49,282 nt of DNA from Veronia pacifica (GCF_001707825.1 NZ_LYBM01000039.1:1-49282), one strand, 5' to 3'; counted from the stretch's first letter, positions 1 to 9,475 are shown. Numbers and translations: made by a program. The notes: a model not told the origin generated them from the letters alone.

Positions 1-131
1 TTATGTCACTCCTTATGGAGAATATCAATAACTATGAAGGGTAGGGGATCAATAATTGAATAGGGAATAACATTCCATATTTACGTATTACACTAATAAT
101 AAAAATCATAATAAGTGCTGGTGAGGGTGAG

Positions 132-1277
132 ATGATTGGAGATGACTTTCTGGTAGAGGCGGTGGGTCGTCAGGATACGCCACGTGGTCTTTTAAGTAGC
201 CAAAAATTAGTTGTCAGCGATTGTGTCAGCGTTCGGGATCATGTGACTGGTATTGGCATTCCTGCTTGGGCAGAGTCAAAAGATAAATCGGAGTCTGATG
301 CTTCTGTCGTTGCAGAGTTGATGGCGGCGGGGATCAAACTGCTCGGTAAAGGACAGGTTGACGATTTTGGCACCAGCAGCAGTGGCCGAAACAGCTTTTA
401 TAATGATCTGAGAAATCCGGTGGTGAGAAAATGTCGGGTTGGTGGATCGTCTAGTGGTGCCGCTGTTGCTGTTGCCAGTGGCAAGGCAACGGTAGGCTTA
501 GGGAATGCCTGTAATGGAGGAGTGATCATACCCGCCTCTTACTGCGGTCTGTATGGGTATCGCCCCTCTCCAGGCATTTTCGACTCTCGAGGTATCCGCA
601 CTTTAAGCACAACGTTTGATTCAGTGGGCTTTTTGTCAAAATCAGCCCCTGTTTTACAGCAAATATATGAGAAGTGTACTGGTAACCGGCAGATGTTACC
701 CCTTTCCGGTATTAAATATGCCTCCGGTCTATTCAACAGCCTACTCTCAGAGGAACTCACGGTGTGTTTTCAGGAAAAGCTTGATCAATTAAGTTGTGAA
801 CTGGATGAGGACTTTTCAATCAGTAAGCTTATTCTTGCTCAAGCCGGGAAAATACACTCAGTAATACTTGGACGAGAAGTAGATATGGAATATGGTCAGT
901 GGCTCGATCAACACAAACCTGAGTTAGATGCAGAAACGCAAGGGTTCTTGGATACTATCCGCGGATTCAGTTTTAAAGATCAGGTTGACGCTAAGAAGAA
1001 AAAAGTCCTTTTTTCTGAGATGTTGTGCAGTGCTATTAATAGCGGAGAACTGCTCATTATTCCTTCAACACCGGGGGGGGCTCCCGCGAGAAAAGGCGAA
1101 CTGGATGATGAATTTCAAATGAATCAGCATCGACTGACTGCGATTGCTGAAGTCGCAGGTATACCTCAACTGACTGTTCCTTTTCTCTCTGATGACGATG
1201 CGCCTATGGGGGTCTCTCTACTGGCAAGACCAAATGAGGATCGTTTGCTTTTTGATGCGGCTACGCGTTGGTTTTAA
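132..1277 (+). CDS. Amidase-signature family protein lacking the catalytic serine
   Basis: The 381-residue product has the amidase-signature fold layout. The catalytic-type lysine is at K73 (LLGKGQVDDFG) and the glycine/serine loop with the cis-serine position is at S106 (GGSSSGAAVAVASG). The motif that normally carries the nucleophile, consensus GTDTGGSIRIPA, reads GNACNGGVIIPA at residues 124-135, so glycine 130 stands where serine is expected, 24 residues after S106 as in active members. The neighbouring Asp and Arg of that motif are also lost. At 381 residues it is shorter than most amidases (about 450-500). I infer a non-hydrolytic or altered-function member rather than a working amidase. 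The ATG follows a GGTGAG stretch that could serve as a weak ribosome site. There is no operon partner. Confidence 0.8.
   Translation: MIGDDFLVEAVGRQDTPRGLLSSQKLVVSDCVSVRDHVTGIGIPAWAESKDKSESDASVVAELMAAGIKLLGKGQVDDFGTSSSGRNSFYNDLRNPVVRKCRVGGSSSGAAVAVASGKATVGLGNACNGGVIIPASYCGLYGYRPSPGIFDSRGIRTLSTTFDSVGFLSKSAPVLQQIYEKCTGNRQMLPLSGIKYASGLFNSLLSEELTVCFQEKLDQLSCELDEDFSISKLILAQAGKIHSVILGREVDMEYGQWLDQHKPELDAETQGFLDTIRGFSFKDQVDAKKKKVLFSEMLCSAINSGELLIIPSTPGGAPARKGELDDEFQMNQHRLTAIAEVAGIPQLTVPFLSDDDAPMGVSLLARPNEDRLLFDAATRWF
1073..1080. repeat. G8 homopolymer inside the amidase-like gene
   Basis: Eight consecutive G fall in codons for Pro-Gly-Gly-Ala near residues 314-317. Slippage by one base would truncate the last fifth of the protein. 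In this sequence the frame is open. Confidence 0.9.
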
Positions 1278-1921
1278 ATATTTTTGAGTTGTAAACCTTG
1301 GGATTTTTTGCCTTTCATATATGTGAGGTGAAAGGCAATGTTGCACGCTTTTTATACAGGCATTCGTGGCTAAAATTGTGCACATGTAAGACTATAGTTT
1401 TCCCATTAACGTCAAGAAAAATTTAAAAAAATGACAAATTAGATATAAGTTATTGAAATATATGGCTATAAACGAGTTATCATATGGAGTGAGCTATCAA
1501 CAGAAACTGTGGATAACCCGTTGAATTACTCTGTTGTATCGCTGTGTAATTGGCTGATATTTAATATAAAATCGCATATATAAGACAGTAAATGTGGTCG
1601 TATTCAGCCTGTTGGGCATGATGTTTTTTATCTGTTAATGCACATAGCCTGTAGTGTTGCATTTTACTATTGTTCTAAGGGCGAATGTCCATGCTTGTCC
1701 TTCCCACCAATTCGCTGTTTAAATGCCTCTGATTGCTGATAAACCACGAGCATACCTTTGATCTGCATGATCATCATCTTTGTTAATATTTGTGTTTTTT
1801 TGATGAGAAATCAGCGATGTGTATTTGACGATCTATTGAAACTCATTGTTGTCACGTACAAATTAGTTAAGTGGTTTGGATATTGTTGAAACATAAATCA
1901 GAAAAGATAGAGGGAATAAAG
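1278..1921. other. Noncoding gap with one perfect hairpin
   Basis: No convincing gene lies here. A perfect 10-bp inverted repeat (TTGCCTTTCA at 1308-1317, TGAAAGGCAA at 1329-1338) follows the amidase-like gene by about 30 bases. The T-run lies before the stem, not after it, so it is not a standard terminator for the upstream gene. The rest is AT-rich and probably holds the rof promoter. Confidence 0.6.
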
Positions 1922-2167
1922 ATGATCAATTGTAATACTCATGATGTGATTGAAGTCGCTTGCCTATACAAAATAAAAGTGGAGCTGGTCATGAAATCCG
2001 GCGACAGGGTTGAGGGAAAAGCCGTCGATACGAAGGTGACTGCGGAGAAAAGAGAATACTTAGTCCTTGAACAGAACGGTGATCAAATTGATATCGAAAT
2101 GGATAAAATAAAAGAAATGATCGCAATAGATAAGAATCCACATTTCGATACTGTTCGCGTCAGCTAA
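1922..2167 (+). CDS. rof: Rho-binding antiterminator Rof (YaeO family)
   Basis: The 81-residue acidic protein matches the Rof/YaeO family: an N-terminal INCNTHDVIEVACLYK segment, a beta-barrel core with KSGDRVEGKAVDT and YLVLEQNGD, and a closing strand. Family members bind the Rho hexamer, block its RNA loading and reduce Rho-dependent termination. The reading frame extends 17 codons further upstream, but I chose the ATG at 1922. It has an AGAGGG ribosome site about 8 bases before it, and the family consensus begins at this methionine. It stands alone between long noncoding stretches. Confidence 0.85.
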   Translation: MINCNTHDVIEVACLYKIKVELVMKSGDRVEGKAVDTKVTAEKREYLVLEQNGDQIDIEMDKIKEMIAIDKNPHFDTVRVS

Positions 2168-2374
2168 TTAACAATGTGTCTGTGTGAGTCGTACTTTTTT
2201 GTTGAAGAGATTCCATATTTTACTGGTTGACTTGAGCTGCGTGTCAGCGACCGGGCATACTCTTTAGAGGTAAGTATTAAATGCGCCCGAAGGGTAAGTG
2301 CGGTATGGGCATTCTATAGAAAAAGTATTCCCCTAAAAGTAATTATTGAGCGTGGATCGGGGACAAAAAGAGAG

Positions 2375-2977
2375 ATGGTCAAAGTTAAAAATGAAAACGA
2401 AATAGGGTATATCTTTGGCTACGGTAGCCTAATAAATTCCGCATCGCGAGCCATAACAGGTCAGACTAAATCAGTTATTCCTGTGCAAGTTGAGGGACTG
2501 GTCAGACAATGGGGTCATACTGGTTCAAAGGTCATGTCTCATCTTATCGTTACCGAAGGAAGTGGAACGTGTAATGGTGTGCTTTTAGAGGTTGATAGTG
2601 CCACCCTCAGCGACTTTGATAGGCGAGAGAAGGGATACAAAAGAACTTTCCTTTCTGAGACTTGTGTGAAAGTAATGAATGGCGAAAATATTGACTGCAG
2701 CCTTCCGATACACGTTTATGTCACTGAAAGTGTTGTCATGCCGAGCCCAGAGCACCCCATCGTCCAAAGTTACATCGATACTGTTTTAGTCGGATGTTTA
2801 GAGTTTTCGCCAGCTTTTGCTGAGTCATTCATTGATTCAACTAGCGGATGGGATTGCGCTTTTCTTAATGATAGAGATAACCCTATTTATCAACGTGTTG
2901 CAGGTGTTGATACCAATAAACAAGCACATGTTGATCTGTTGCTAAAAATGAAAAAGGTAAGATTAGAAAGCCACTAG
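2375..2977 (+). CDS. Gamma-glutamylcyclotransferase-like (AIG2/GGCT fold) protein
   Basis: The 200-residue protein opens with the substrate-binding loop GYGSL (residues 15-19) typical of gamma-glutamylcyclotransferase-like enzymes and has the downstream FDRREKGYKR segment. Glu85 there is at the position of the general acid/base glutamate. Such enzymes cyclise gamma-glutamyl groups to 5-oxoproline, but the true substrate cannot be read from sequence. It is cytosolic, with no signal peptide. The ATG follows an AGAGAG stretch. It converges with the OmpA-type gene across a shared hairpin. Confidence 0.75.
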   Translation: MVKVKNENEIGYIFGYGSLINSASRAITGQTKSVIPVQVEGLVRQWGHTGSKVMSHLIVTEGSGTCNGVLLEVDSATLSDFDRREKGYKRTFLSETCVKVMNGENIDCSLPIHVYVTESVVMPSPEHPIVQSYIDTVLVGCLEFSPAFAESFIDSTSGWDCAFLNDRDNPIYQRVAGVDTNKQAHVDLLLKMKKVRLESH

Positions 2978-3000
2978 TATTTTTTAACTGCCTACCGCAA

Positions 3001-3026
3001 AAAAAAACCGCCATCAGGCGTTTTTA
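3001..3026. terminator. Bidirectional terminator
   Basis: A short CGCC/GGCG stem with loop ATCA is flanked by an A-run on one side and a T-run on the other. It sits between two convergent genes and can end transcription from both. Confidence 0.7.
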
Positions 3027-3047
3027 CGGAATACATTTACTGTGCGT

Positions 3048-4073
3048 TTAGTTTGCTGGAACCTCATAAGAGAACTCAGGTGATGTGATCTCAACACGAC
3101 GGTTCTTCGCTCGTCCATCCGCTGTGTCATTTGATGCAACAGGGTTTGCTTCACCCTTGCCCGACACTGTGATACGGCTTGGATCAATGCCGCGAGAGGT
3201 GAAGTAGTCAGCCACGGTTTGCGCGCGTTTTTCAGACAGTTTCTGATTAAATGCTGCAGCACCAACGCTGTCGGTATAACCTGTTACTGAAATGGTTGCC
3301 TGTTCAAACTTGGTCAGTCTTCTCAACAACGGGAGTAATTCATTCTGTGCGTTCTTAGATAGACTGGATTGGCCGGTTTTGAACATTTCAACGCCTGAAG
3401 CAGAAGTTAGCACCAAGCGCTTGGGCGCTTGAACCACTGGTTTTTTCGGTGGTTCAGGTTTCTTTATCGGGGCGACAACAACAGGTTCTGGAGCTGGAGG
3501 CTGTGCGCTCGTGCGGCCTAGGTGAAGAGTCATACCAAGATTGACAAAGTGCGCATCAACACCACGGAAATAATTGTCCGTCAGATCTCGCATGAGTTGG
3601 TATTCGAGGCGAAGGTTTATCAGGTCTGTTAGCTGTCTGTCGTAACCTAACGCAGCCAAAAGGGATGTTCCCTCTTGTTTTGCATCTTTACTGTCCCAGT
3701 TCCAGCGACTGATACCGATTTTGCCGTAAATATCACTCACTTCATCAATCGGGAAATCCAATTTAGGTGCCAAGGTCAAAGCAGAAAGCTTGCCATTAGA
3801 GAGCACGCGGTTGCCATTTTCTTCATCAAAGCTTGTCTTAAATTTGCCCAGTAAGTCGTAAGACCCTTCGACAGAGAGCCTGTCGTCAAAACCGTACCCT
3901 AACAGCAGACCAGCACCCACTTTCTTATCTTCACACTCGCTGCCGGATGCGCAGGCGTCATTGAGCATTGACATGCCAACCCTTGGCCCAAAATAAAATC
4001 CCTCACTGTCTGCACTGACATACAGTGGTGACATAGCAAGAGCCAAGCTCATGCTAATAATCGATTTCTTCAT
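3048..4073 (-). CDS. OmpA family outer membrane protein
   Basis: The 341-residue protein has a signal peptide (MKKSIISMSLALAMSPLYVSA), an N-terminal beta-barrel of about 180 residues and a Pro/Lys-rich hinge (PAPEPVVVAPIKKPEPPKKP). The C-terminal OmpA domain has the peptidoglycan-binding signature (GYTDSVGAAAFNQKLSEKRA, then RAKNRRVEI). It would tie the outer membrane to the cell wall. The frame is open for 16 more codons upstream, but the ATG at 4073 has a GGAG site 8 bases before it and starts a proper signal peptide. Cysteines in the first extracellular loop (ACASGSEC) could form a disulfide. It is monocistronic. Confidence 0.9.
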   Translation of the reverse strand: MKKSIISMSLALAMSPLYVSADSEGFYFGPRVGMSMLNDACASGSECEDKKVGAGLLLGYGFDDRLSVEGSYDLLGKFKTSFDEENGNRVLSNGKLSALTLAPKLDFPIDEVSDIYGKIGISRWNWDSKDAKQEGTSLLAALGYDRQLTDLINLRLEYQLMRDLTDNYFRGVDAHFVNLGMTLHLGRTSAQPPAPEPVVVAPIKKPEPPKKPVVQAPKRLVLTSASGVEMFKTGQSSLSKNAQNELLPLLRRLTKFEQATISVTGYTDSVGAAAFNQKLSEKRAQTVADYFTSRGIDPSRITVSGKGEANPVASNDTADGRAKNRRVEITSPEFSYEVPAN

Positions 4074-4248
4074 CAATGTTTCTCCGTTTAAATAGCGTGA
4101 GATGCCTGCTCTGATATTCATAGAATGAAAACAGCCTAAAACTCTATTTAGAATAGCAACAGACTGAAAAAAAGCTCAGAGCCGCTATAAAACTATGTCG
4201 TTTATCAAATCTCTACAAGAGAGAAGCCTCTGATTATCTGTTTTTAAT

Positions 4249-4279
4249 AAAAAAAACACTCGCCATAAGACGAGTGTTT
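4249..4279 (-). terminator. Rho-independent terminator of the DUF2786 gene
   Basis: On the minus strand an ACACTCG/CGAGTGT stem with an 8-base loop is followed by a run of eight T. It lies 100 bases after the DUF2786 stop codon. Confidence 0.85.
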
Positions 4280-4379
4280 CACAAATAAGAGAAACTAATT
4301 TGAAACTTTGTTGTCGCTAAGTGACACGGACCATAAATTCTCGACTGATATCACGTTATGTGAGGGAGGATAGTTCCTA

Positions 4380-5069
4380 TTAACCCAGACGTTTTAAATC
4401 CCGTGTGCCAGAAACTGGACGACTTACAGATACTTGTCTTCCTTTCTTCATCCCTTTTTCGTAATCGTCTGTAATCGAGCTCATTGCTTCTTTCAGCTGC
4501 TTCTTGAATGTCTCTCGATCTATGTTCTTGAATTGGCTGTCAATGTAGCTCTTAATTTTCTTATCAGACCCTTCGTCATTTGCAATGTTAGGTAGTTTTT
4601 CAAGTGCTCCCTCAAGCCAGCCAATTGTGTAGGAGCGAACACGTTTAGCCAGTTCATTTTGAGACGTTCCTGAGCCTGCAAAGCTGTTGCGAAACTGACC
4701 GACGTTTTCATTCATCTCTCGATAAACAATGTCAAATGCAAAGGCAGCAAAAATGGCTTTGTCAGCATCGCCAATGAATTCAGCTATTTTCAGGCCTTTG
4801 TGATTAATTAAGACACACTCGACGCCAAAACGGGCATTTATGCCACGAATAATTTTTAAAATTGCGTCACTTATGCTCGTAGGAAGTAAAGTTTCTGAAC
4901 GCGTTTTACCCATACTAATGAAGTCAATATCATCCTGATCAAGACCATATTTCTTCATCAGCCTCTGGGCCATCTTTATGGCCTGTGCAGCTTCATTGAT
5001 GTTCGCGGAATTGCCTAGTTCTAAACACTTGGCAATTTTTTTCAATGCTTTACGTTTGGCTTCAGACAT
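4380..5069 (-). CDS. DUF2786 domain protein
   Basis: The 229-residue soluble protein begins with the DUF2786 signature: ALKKIAKCLELGNSANINEAAQAI followed by AQRLMKKYGL. This helical region is found in many bacterial and phage proteins of unknown function. The remainder (about residues 55-229) is alpha/beta and ends in a basic tail (KKGRQVSVSRPVSGTRDLKRLG), which could contact nucleic acid, though that is inference. It is a single gene with its own terminator. The start is the first ATG, after a GGGAAAG stretch. Confidence 0.75.
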   Translation of the reverse strand: MSEAKRKALKKIAKCLELGNSANINEAAQAIKMAQRLMKKYGLDQDDIDFISMGKTRSETLLPTSISDAILKIIRGINARFGVECVLINHKGLKIAEFIGDADKAIFAAFAFDIVYREMNENVGQFRNSFAGSGTSQNELAKRVRSYTIGWLEGALEKLPNIANDEGSDKKIKSYIDSQFKNIDRETFKKQLKEAMSSITDDYEKGMKKGRQVSVSRPVSGTRDLKRLG

Positions 5070-5333
5070 CTACTTTCCCGGAAAAAAAACAAGAGCGATA
5101 TTCTACCTTTTACGATAAAAATTACCAAACCCAGAGGTAGGATCCATATCCAAATTTACACATCGCTCTCGCACAGCGACGTACTTTTTTTAATAATCGT
5201 CGTTAACATTTTCATGATGGAAAACGAATAAATTACGACACGATTATTGCTTTAGAATATGCAAGGCCATGAGAGAATTTTGTCCGTGATGAATGTTTTT
5301 TTCGTTCTTTAGGTCTTACTGTAGAGATCATTC

Positions 5334-6272
5334 ATGAAGAGGAAAGTGGGATCAGTGTCTAGGGTACATATCAAGAAGACGAGTATGGCATTACTTGCCT
5401 TAATTTTTTTTGCAGCGAACTCAGTTCTTTGTCGGATGGCACTGGACAGTGACATGATTGATCCCGCTACTTTCACATCTGTCAGGCTGATTTCAGGGGC
5501 AATCATGCTATCCGTTTTACTGCTATTTTTCAGTGACCCGGTTAGCCTCAACGATTCTCCAGAAGAAACAAAAAAACAGACATTTTCTTTCTTTCAGGCT
5601 CCCGTCGAGTATTGGTTGGCTGCCGCGATGCTCTTTTTGTATGCCTCAGCGTTTTCTTTTGCCTATATGTATTTAGATACAGCAATAGGTGCATTGGTAT
5701 TGTTTGCCTTTGTACAGTTGACAATGCTGACTTATGCTCACTGGCAGGAAGGAGGTGCTTCGGGTATCGAGAGTATAGGTATCCTCGTCTCTGTCTGCGG
5801 TTTGGGTTATTTGGTCTCTCCAGGTTTTCATTCACCTGATTTATGGGGGATCACACTTATGGCGGTATCAGGCATAGCTTGGGGACTATATAGTATTCTG
5901 GGCAAAAGAATGAGTGTTTCTATGCTGTTGAGTAGTAAAGTTAATTTTACTTTGAGCCTTGTATTTATCGGGCCATTATTTCTACTCAATATGCCAGCGA
6001 TGAAGATGTCGGTTGAAGGGTTAACTCTCGCTGCACTATCTGGTGCTTTCGCGTCAGCGCTCGGATATGTTGCTTGGTACTGGGTCGTTAAACAATTTAC
6101 GTCCATTCAGTCTGGCGTGATGCAAATGTCAGTGCCAGTTATTGCAGGATTGTTTGCCATCCTATTTATGGGCGAGCAACTTAATTTAAGACTGTTGATT
6201 GCTGGCACAGTCATCCTCTTCGGAATCGCGATAACCTTTCTCGGTAAGTCACAAAGTGTAGCTGCTGAATAG
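5334..6272 (+). CDS. EamA/DMT-family inner membrane transporter
   Basis: The 312-residue hydrophobic protein has about ten predicted membrane helices in two halves, the layout of the drug/metabolite transporter (EamA) family (compare RhaT, YdcZ and RarD types). The second half contains the usual GxxxWGLYSILGKR loop and a C-terminal FMGEQLNLRLLIAGTVILFGI helix pair. The substrate is unknown. The ATG at 5334 has a GTAGAG site. A later methionine at residue 18 is possible but would remove the positive N-terminal segment. It is monocistronic. Confidence 0.85.
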   Translation: MKRKVGSVSRVHIKKTSMALLALIFFAANSVLCRMALDSDMIDPATFTSVRLISGAIMLSVLLLFFSDPVSLNDSPEETKKQTFSFFQAPVEYWLAAAMLFLYASAFSFAYMYLDTAIGALVLFAFVQLTMLTYAHWQEGGASGIESIGILVSVCGLGYLVSPGFHSPDLWGITLMAVSGIAWGLYSILGKRMSVSMLLSSKVNFTLSLVFIGPLFLLNMPAMKMSVEGLTLAALSGAFASALGYVAWYWVVKQFTSIQSGVMQMSVPVIAGLFAILFMGEQLNLRLLIAGTVILFGIAITFLGKSQSVAAE

Positions 6273-6507
6273 TATTCCGTTTTTCTGCGTGTTAACACGA
6301 TAATGCCAATGTTTGAGTGCTAATTGAGCAAAAAGATGCGTTGGCATAGTATCTCTATCTCGAGTCTCATACACTTATCTCTATACTTCATCAAAAATGC
6401 CCATTTCTATTTTACTGGGTAAAAACGAGCGAGCTGAACAGTTGGTATGGATGATCTCATTTTTTCTTTCATGCCAAAAATAGTATCTGTTCAACTGGCA
6501 AAGCATA

Positions 6508-8898
6508 GTGTTGTCCACAGAGACCGAGGAACATTTGCAATACCAACAAGGTTTTTTAATTAGCCGACACAGCAGAGACGTCAGAGGCACTACTGAGATG
6601 GTATTTTGGGTGCAGACCGATGGCGGGCCAGCCAAACTTGTTATTCAGGGAGAAAGGCCGATTTTTTTTCTTCCAGAAATCGATCAACAAAGCGCGGTTA
6701 ATTTACTGGATCAAGAAAATATCACTCACTATACCAAGCCGCTAGATCTCCACACCTTTTCCCATACTAAGGTGGTGGGCGTGTACTTTAATACGCTCAA
6801 TGCTTGTCAACGTGCAACACGTTTGCTGCAATCACAAGGGTTTGATCCATTTGAATCAGACATTCGGCTGACAGACCGCTATCTTATGGAGAGGTTTATC
6901 TGCGGTGGCATGTTGTTTACCGGAGATAAATCAGACAAACACGGTTTTACTGAATACCGGAACGTAAAGTTAAAAGCGGCGGAATATCAAAGACCATTAT
7001 CACGTGTTTCTCTCGACATCGAGTGCTCAGAAAAGGGCATTCTGTATTCAGTCGGTCTTGACAGTGAGATGGACAGTCGGGTGATCATGATAGGCGATCC
7101 AAAAGAGCAAGATGAGAGGCCTGAATGGATTGAATGGGTTCCGTCTGAGTCTGCGCTTTTACAAGCACTCTGTTTATGGTTTCACACCTACGACCCTGAT
7201 GTCGTCGTTGGCTGGAGTGTGATTGACTTTGATTTCCGTCTCTTAGTAAAACGTGCCGCATATCATCGAATACCCCTTACTCTTGGACGGGGAAGAGAAA
7301 AAGCACACTGGCGTGACAGCAGTAAAGGCAGGCAAGGGTTCATCACGATTCCCGGACGTGTGGTCATTGACGGTATCGATGCACTAAAAACGGCAACTTA
7401 TAGCTTTAGCTCATGGTCGCTTGAATCAGTGTCACAACAAATGCTTGGTGAGGGGAAAGCGATTGATAACCCTCATGACCGAATGGCATCAATCAACAGA
7501 ATGTTTGCTGAGGATAAGGCCGCACTGGCGAAATATAATCTTCAGGATTGTGTGCTGGTTAATCGGATTTTTGATTCTACTCATTTGCTGGAATTTTTCA
7601 TCCAGCGTTCACGCCTTACCGGTATTGAACTTGACAGAGTCGGTGGCTCTGTTGCCGCGTTCACCAATCTCTATCTTCCCCGTTTACACCGGGCAGGGTA
7701 TGTAGCGCCAACATTGGCCAGTGAAAACTGGATCGCAAGTCCCGGTGGCTATGTGATGGACAGCAAGCCCGGCCTTTATCAATCTGTGGTGGTGCTGGAT
7801 TACAAGTCGCTGTATCCATCCATTATTAAGACCTTTCTCATTGACCCCCTCGGCTTAATTGAGGGGTTAAAAGCGGATATAGAGACCAAGACAGTACCGG
7901 GATTCAGGGGAGGTATCTTTCACCGCAATAAACATTTCTTGCCTGCCTTGATTGAGGATTTGTGGCAGGCGAGGGATGAAGCGAAGCGTCAGGGTGAGAA
8001 AGCATTTTCTCAAGCCATAAAAATCATCATGAACTCCTTTTACGGCGTATTAGGGTCTTCAGGTTGTCGTTTCTTCGATCACCGACTTGCATCATCTATC
8101 ACCATGCGCGGTCACGAGATCATGAAAATAACCCGTCGGCTGATTGAGGAAAAAGGCTATGAGGTAATTTACGGCGATACAGATTCTACCTTTGTCTCGT
8201 TTGGTCGCGCCTTTAGTCAACCGGAGGCTGACAAAGTCGGAAGAGAGTTGGCTGAATATATAAATCAGTGGTGGGTTGAACACTTATCTAATGACTATCA
8301 ATTGGCGTCTGCATTAGAAATTGAATACGAGACGCACTATCAACAGTTCCTGATGCCAACAATCCGAGGTCAGGATACCGGCAGTAAAAAACGCTACGCA
8401 GGCTTAATTGAGCGTGACGGACAGAAAGAGATTATCTTTAAAGGGCTTGAGACAGTCCGTACCGACTGGACCCCACTGGCTCAAGACTTTCAGAAAAGCC
8501 TCTACGCCAAAGTTTTTGATGGTCAGGACATTGATGAGTATGTTCGTCAGTTGGTTGATGATACACTAAACGGAAAGTACAACGATAAGCTCGTTTATCG
8601 TAAGCGGTTGAGACGCAAGCTGGATGAATACCAGAAAAATGTCCCGCCGCATGTTAGAGCTGCCAGACGCGCTGATGAGATAAACCAGAAATTGGGACGA
8701 CAACTGCAATACCAAAATGGCGGCTGGATAGAGTATCTCATTACCATTCATGGACCAGAGCCGAAAGAGGCACTTGAAAGCCCGATAGATTATCAACATT
8801 ACGTTGATAAGCAGCTCAAGCCCATTGCAGATGGCATTCTTCCGTTTATTGGCAAAGACTTTGCGACGCTATCTCTACCACAACTTGGATTATTTTAG
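6508..8898 (+). CDS. polB: DNA polymerase II
   Basis: The 796-residue family-B polymerase is close in length to E. coli Pol II (783). It carries the 3'-5' exonuclease motifs DIEC (Exo I), the VVGWSVIDFDF segment (Exo II) and YNLQDC (Exo III). The polymerase motifs are DYKSLYPSII (A), KIIMNSFYGVLGS (B) and YGDTDS (C). It ends in QLGLF, the beta-clamp-binding peptide of Pol II. The enzyme works in replication restart and translesion synthesis. The start is a GTG at 6508, or the adjacent TTG at 6511. In E. coli the gene is LexA-controlled, but I see no CTG-N10-CAG site in the 235 bases upstream. Confidence 0.95.
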   Translation: MLSTETEEHLQYQQGFLISRHSRDVRGTTEMVFWVQTDGGPAKLVIQGERPIFFLPEIDQQSAVNLLDQENITHYTKPLDLHTFSHTKVVGVYFNTLNACQRATRLLQSQGFDPFESDIRLTDRYLMERFICGGMLFTGDKSDKHGFTEYRNVKLKAAEYQRPLSRVSLDIECSEKGILYSVGLDSEMDSRVIMIGDPKEQDERPEWIEWVPSESALLQALCLWFHTYDPDVVVGWSVIDFDFRLLVKRAAYHRIPLTLGRGREKAHWRDSSKGRQGFITIPGRVVIDGIDALKTATYSFSSWSLESVSQQMLGEGKAIDNPHDRMASINRMFAEDKAALAKYNLQDCVLVNRIFDSTHLLEFFIQRSRLTGIELDRVGGSVAAFTNLYLPRLHRAGYVAPTLASENWIASPGGYVMDSKPGLYQSVVVLDYKSLYPSIIKTFLIDPLGLIEGLKADIETKTVPGFRGGIFHRNKHFLPALIEDLWQARDEAKRQGEKAFSQAIKIIMNSFYGVLGSSGCRFFDHRLASSITMRGHEIMKITRRLIEEKGYEVIYGDTDSTFVSFGRAFSQPEADKVGRELAEYINQWWVEHLSNDYQLASALEIEYETHYQQFLMPTIRGQDTGSKKRYAGLIERDGQKEIIFKGLETVRTDWTPLAQDFQKSLYAKVFDGQDIDEYVRQLVDDTLNGKYNDKLVYRKRLRRKLDEYQKNVPPHVRAARRADEINQKLGRQLQYQNGGWIEYLITIHGPEPKEALESPIDYQHYVDKQLKPIADGILPFIGKDFATLSLPQLGLF

Positions 8899-8923
8899 TG
8901 GAGCTTGGATTATCTTAGTGTAG
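8884..8923 (+). repeat. 20-bp tandem duplication across the polB stop codon
   Basis: Two adjacent 20-bp units (8884-8903 and 8904-8923) match at 18 of 20 bases. The first encodes Leu-Gly-Leu-Phe-stop, most of the clamp-binding tail. The second is an untranslated copy with its own in-frame-looking stop. Confidence 0.85.
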
Positions 8924-9148
8924 ATAGTTGGCAAGTATAAAGACTAAAACTTTGCTGACGTGTTTAAATATGAAAAAGCTAACGGCGTGTGTTTTCTATT
9001 TCTATACATCGAAAAGATACTGATCCGAAACGCTAAATAGTAGGCAGGAGTACAGTAAATCTGCGAGTGAAAATCTTATTTGTCCTGTTATTCGTTGCAA
9101 AATTGGCAAAACGTAGCTTGAATGAAAGCAGGTGGTAAGGAGAGCATT

Positions 9149-9412
9149 GTGGAGCAACTGGATTTTTTTGATGTGCCCAGTCCCTGCATTGGAGTGTGTC
9201 AGGTAAATAATAAAGGATACTGTAAAGGCTGCTTCCGCAGTCGGGATGAACGGTTTCATTGGAACGATCTCAGTGGCGACCAACGCCTGCAAGTCATCAG
9301 GTTATGTCGTCAGCGTTACCTTCGCATTTCACGCGCCAGATTGGCAAAACAAAGAGAAAATGAGTATCGCGAAGAGGTTTCTCCGCAGCGACCCCTATTT
9401 GATGATTTCTAG
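9149..9412 (+). CDS. DUF1289 small cysteine-rich protein
   Basis: The 88-residue protein has the DUF1289 (YdhL-like) signature PSPCIGVC, GYCKGCFRSRDERFHW. Its four cysteines suggest a metal or iron-sulfur site, followed by a basic arginine-rich helix (LCRQRYLRISRARLAKQRE). The function is unknown. The frame opens at an ATG nine codons upstream, but I chose the GTG at 9149 because a strong AAGGAG site sits 6 bases before it and the peptide then begins EQLDFFD. It ends before a shared terminator with rplY. Confidence 0.85.
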   Translation: MEQLDFFDVPSPCIGVCQVNNKGYCKGCFRSRDERFHWNDLSGDQRLQVIRLCRQRYLRISRARLAKQRENEYREEVSPQRPLFDDF

Positions 9413-9450
9413 TGACAGCAAGTACTCAGAGAGTTATCAATCAAATCCAA

Positions 9451-9475
9451 AAAAAGCGCCATTAAGGCGCTTTTC
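9451..9475. terminator. Bidirectional terminator between the DUF1289 gene and rplY
   Basis: A 9-bp stem AAAAGCGCC/GGCGCTTTT with loop ATTAA gives A/T runs on both sides. It serves two convergent genes. Confidence 0.9.
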
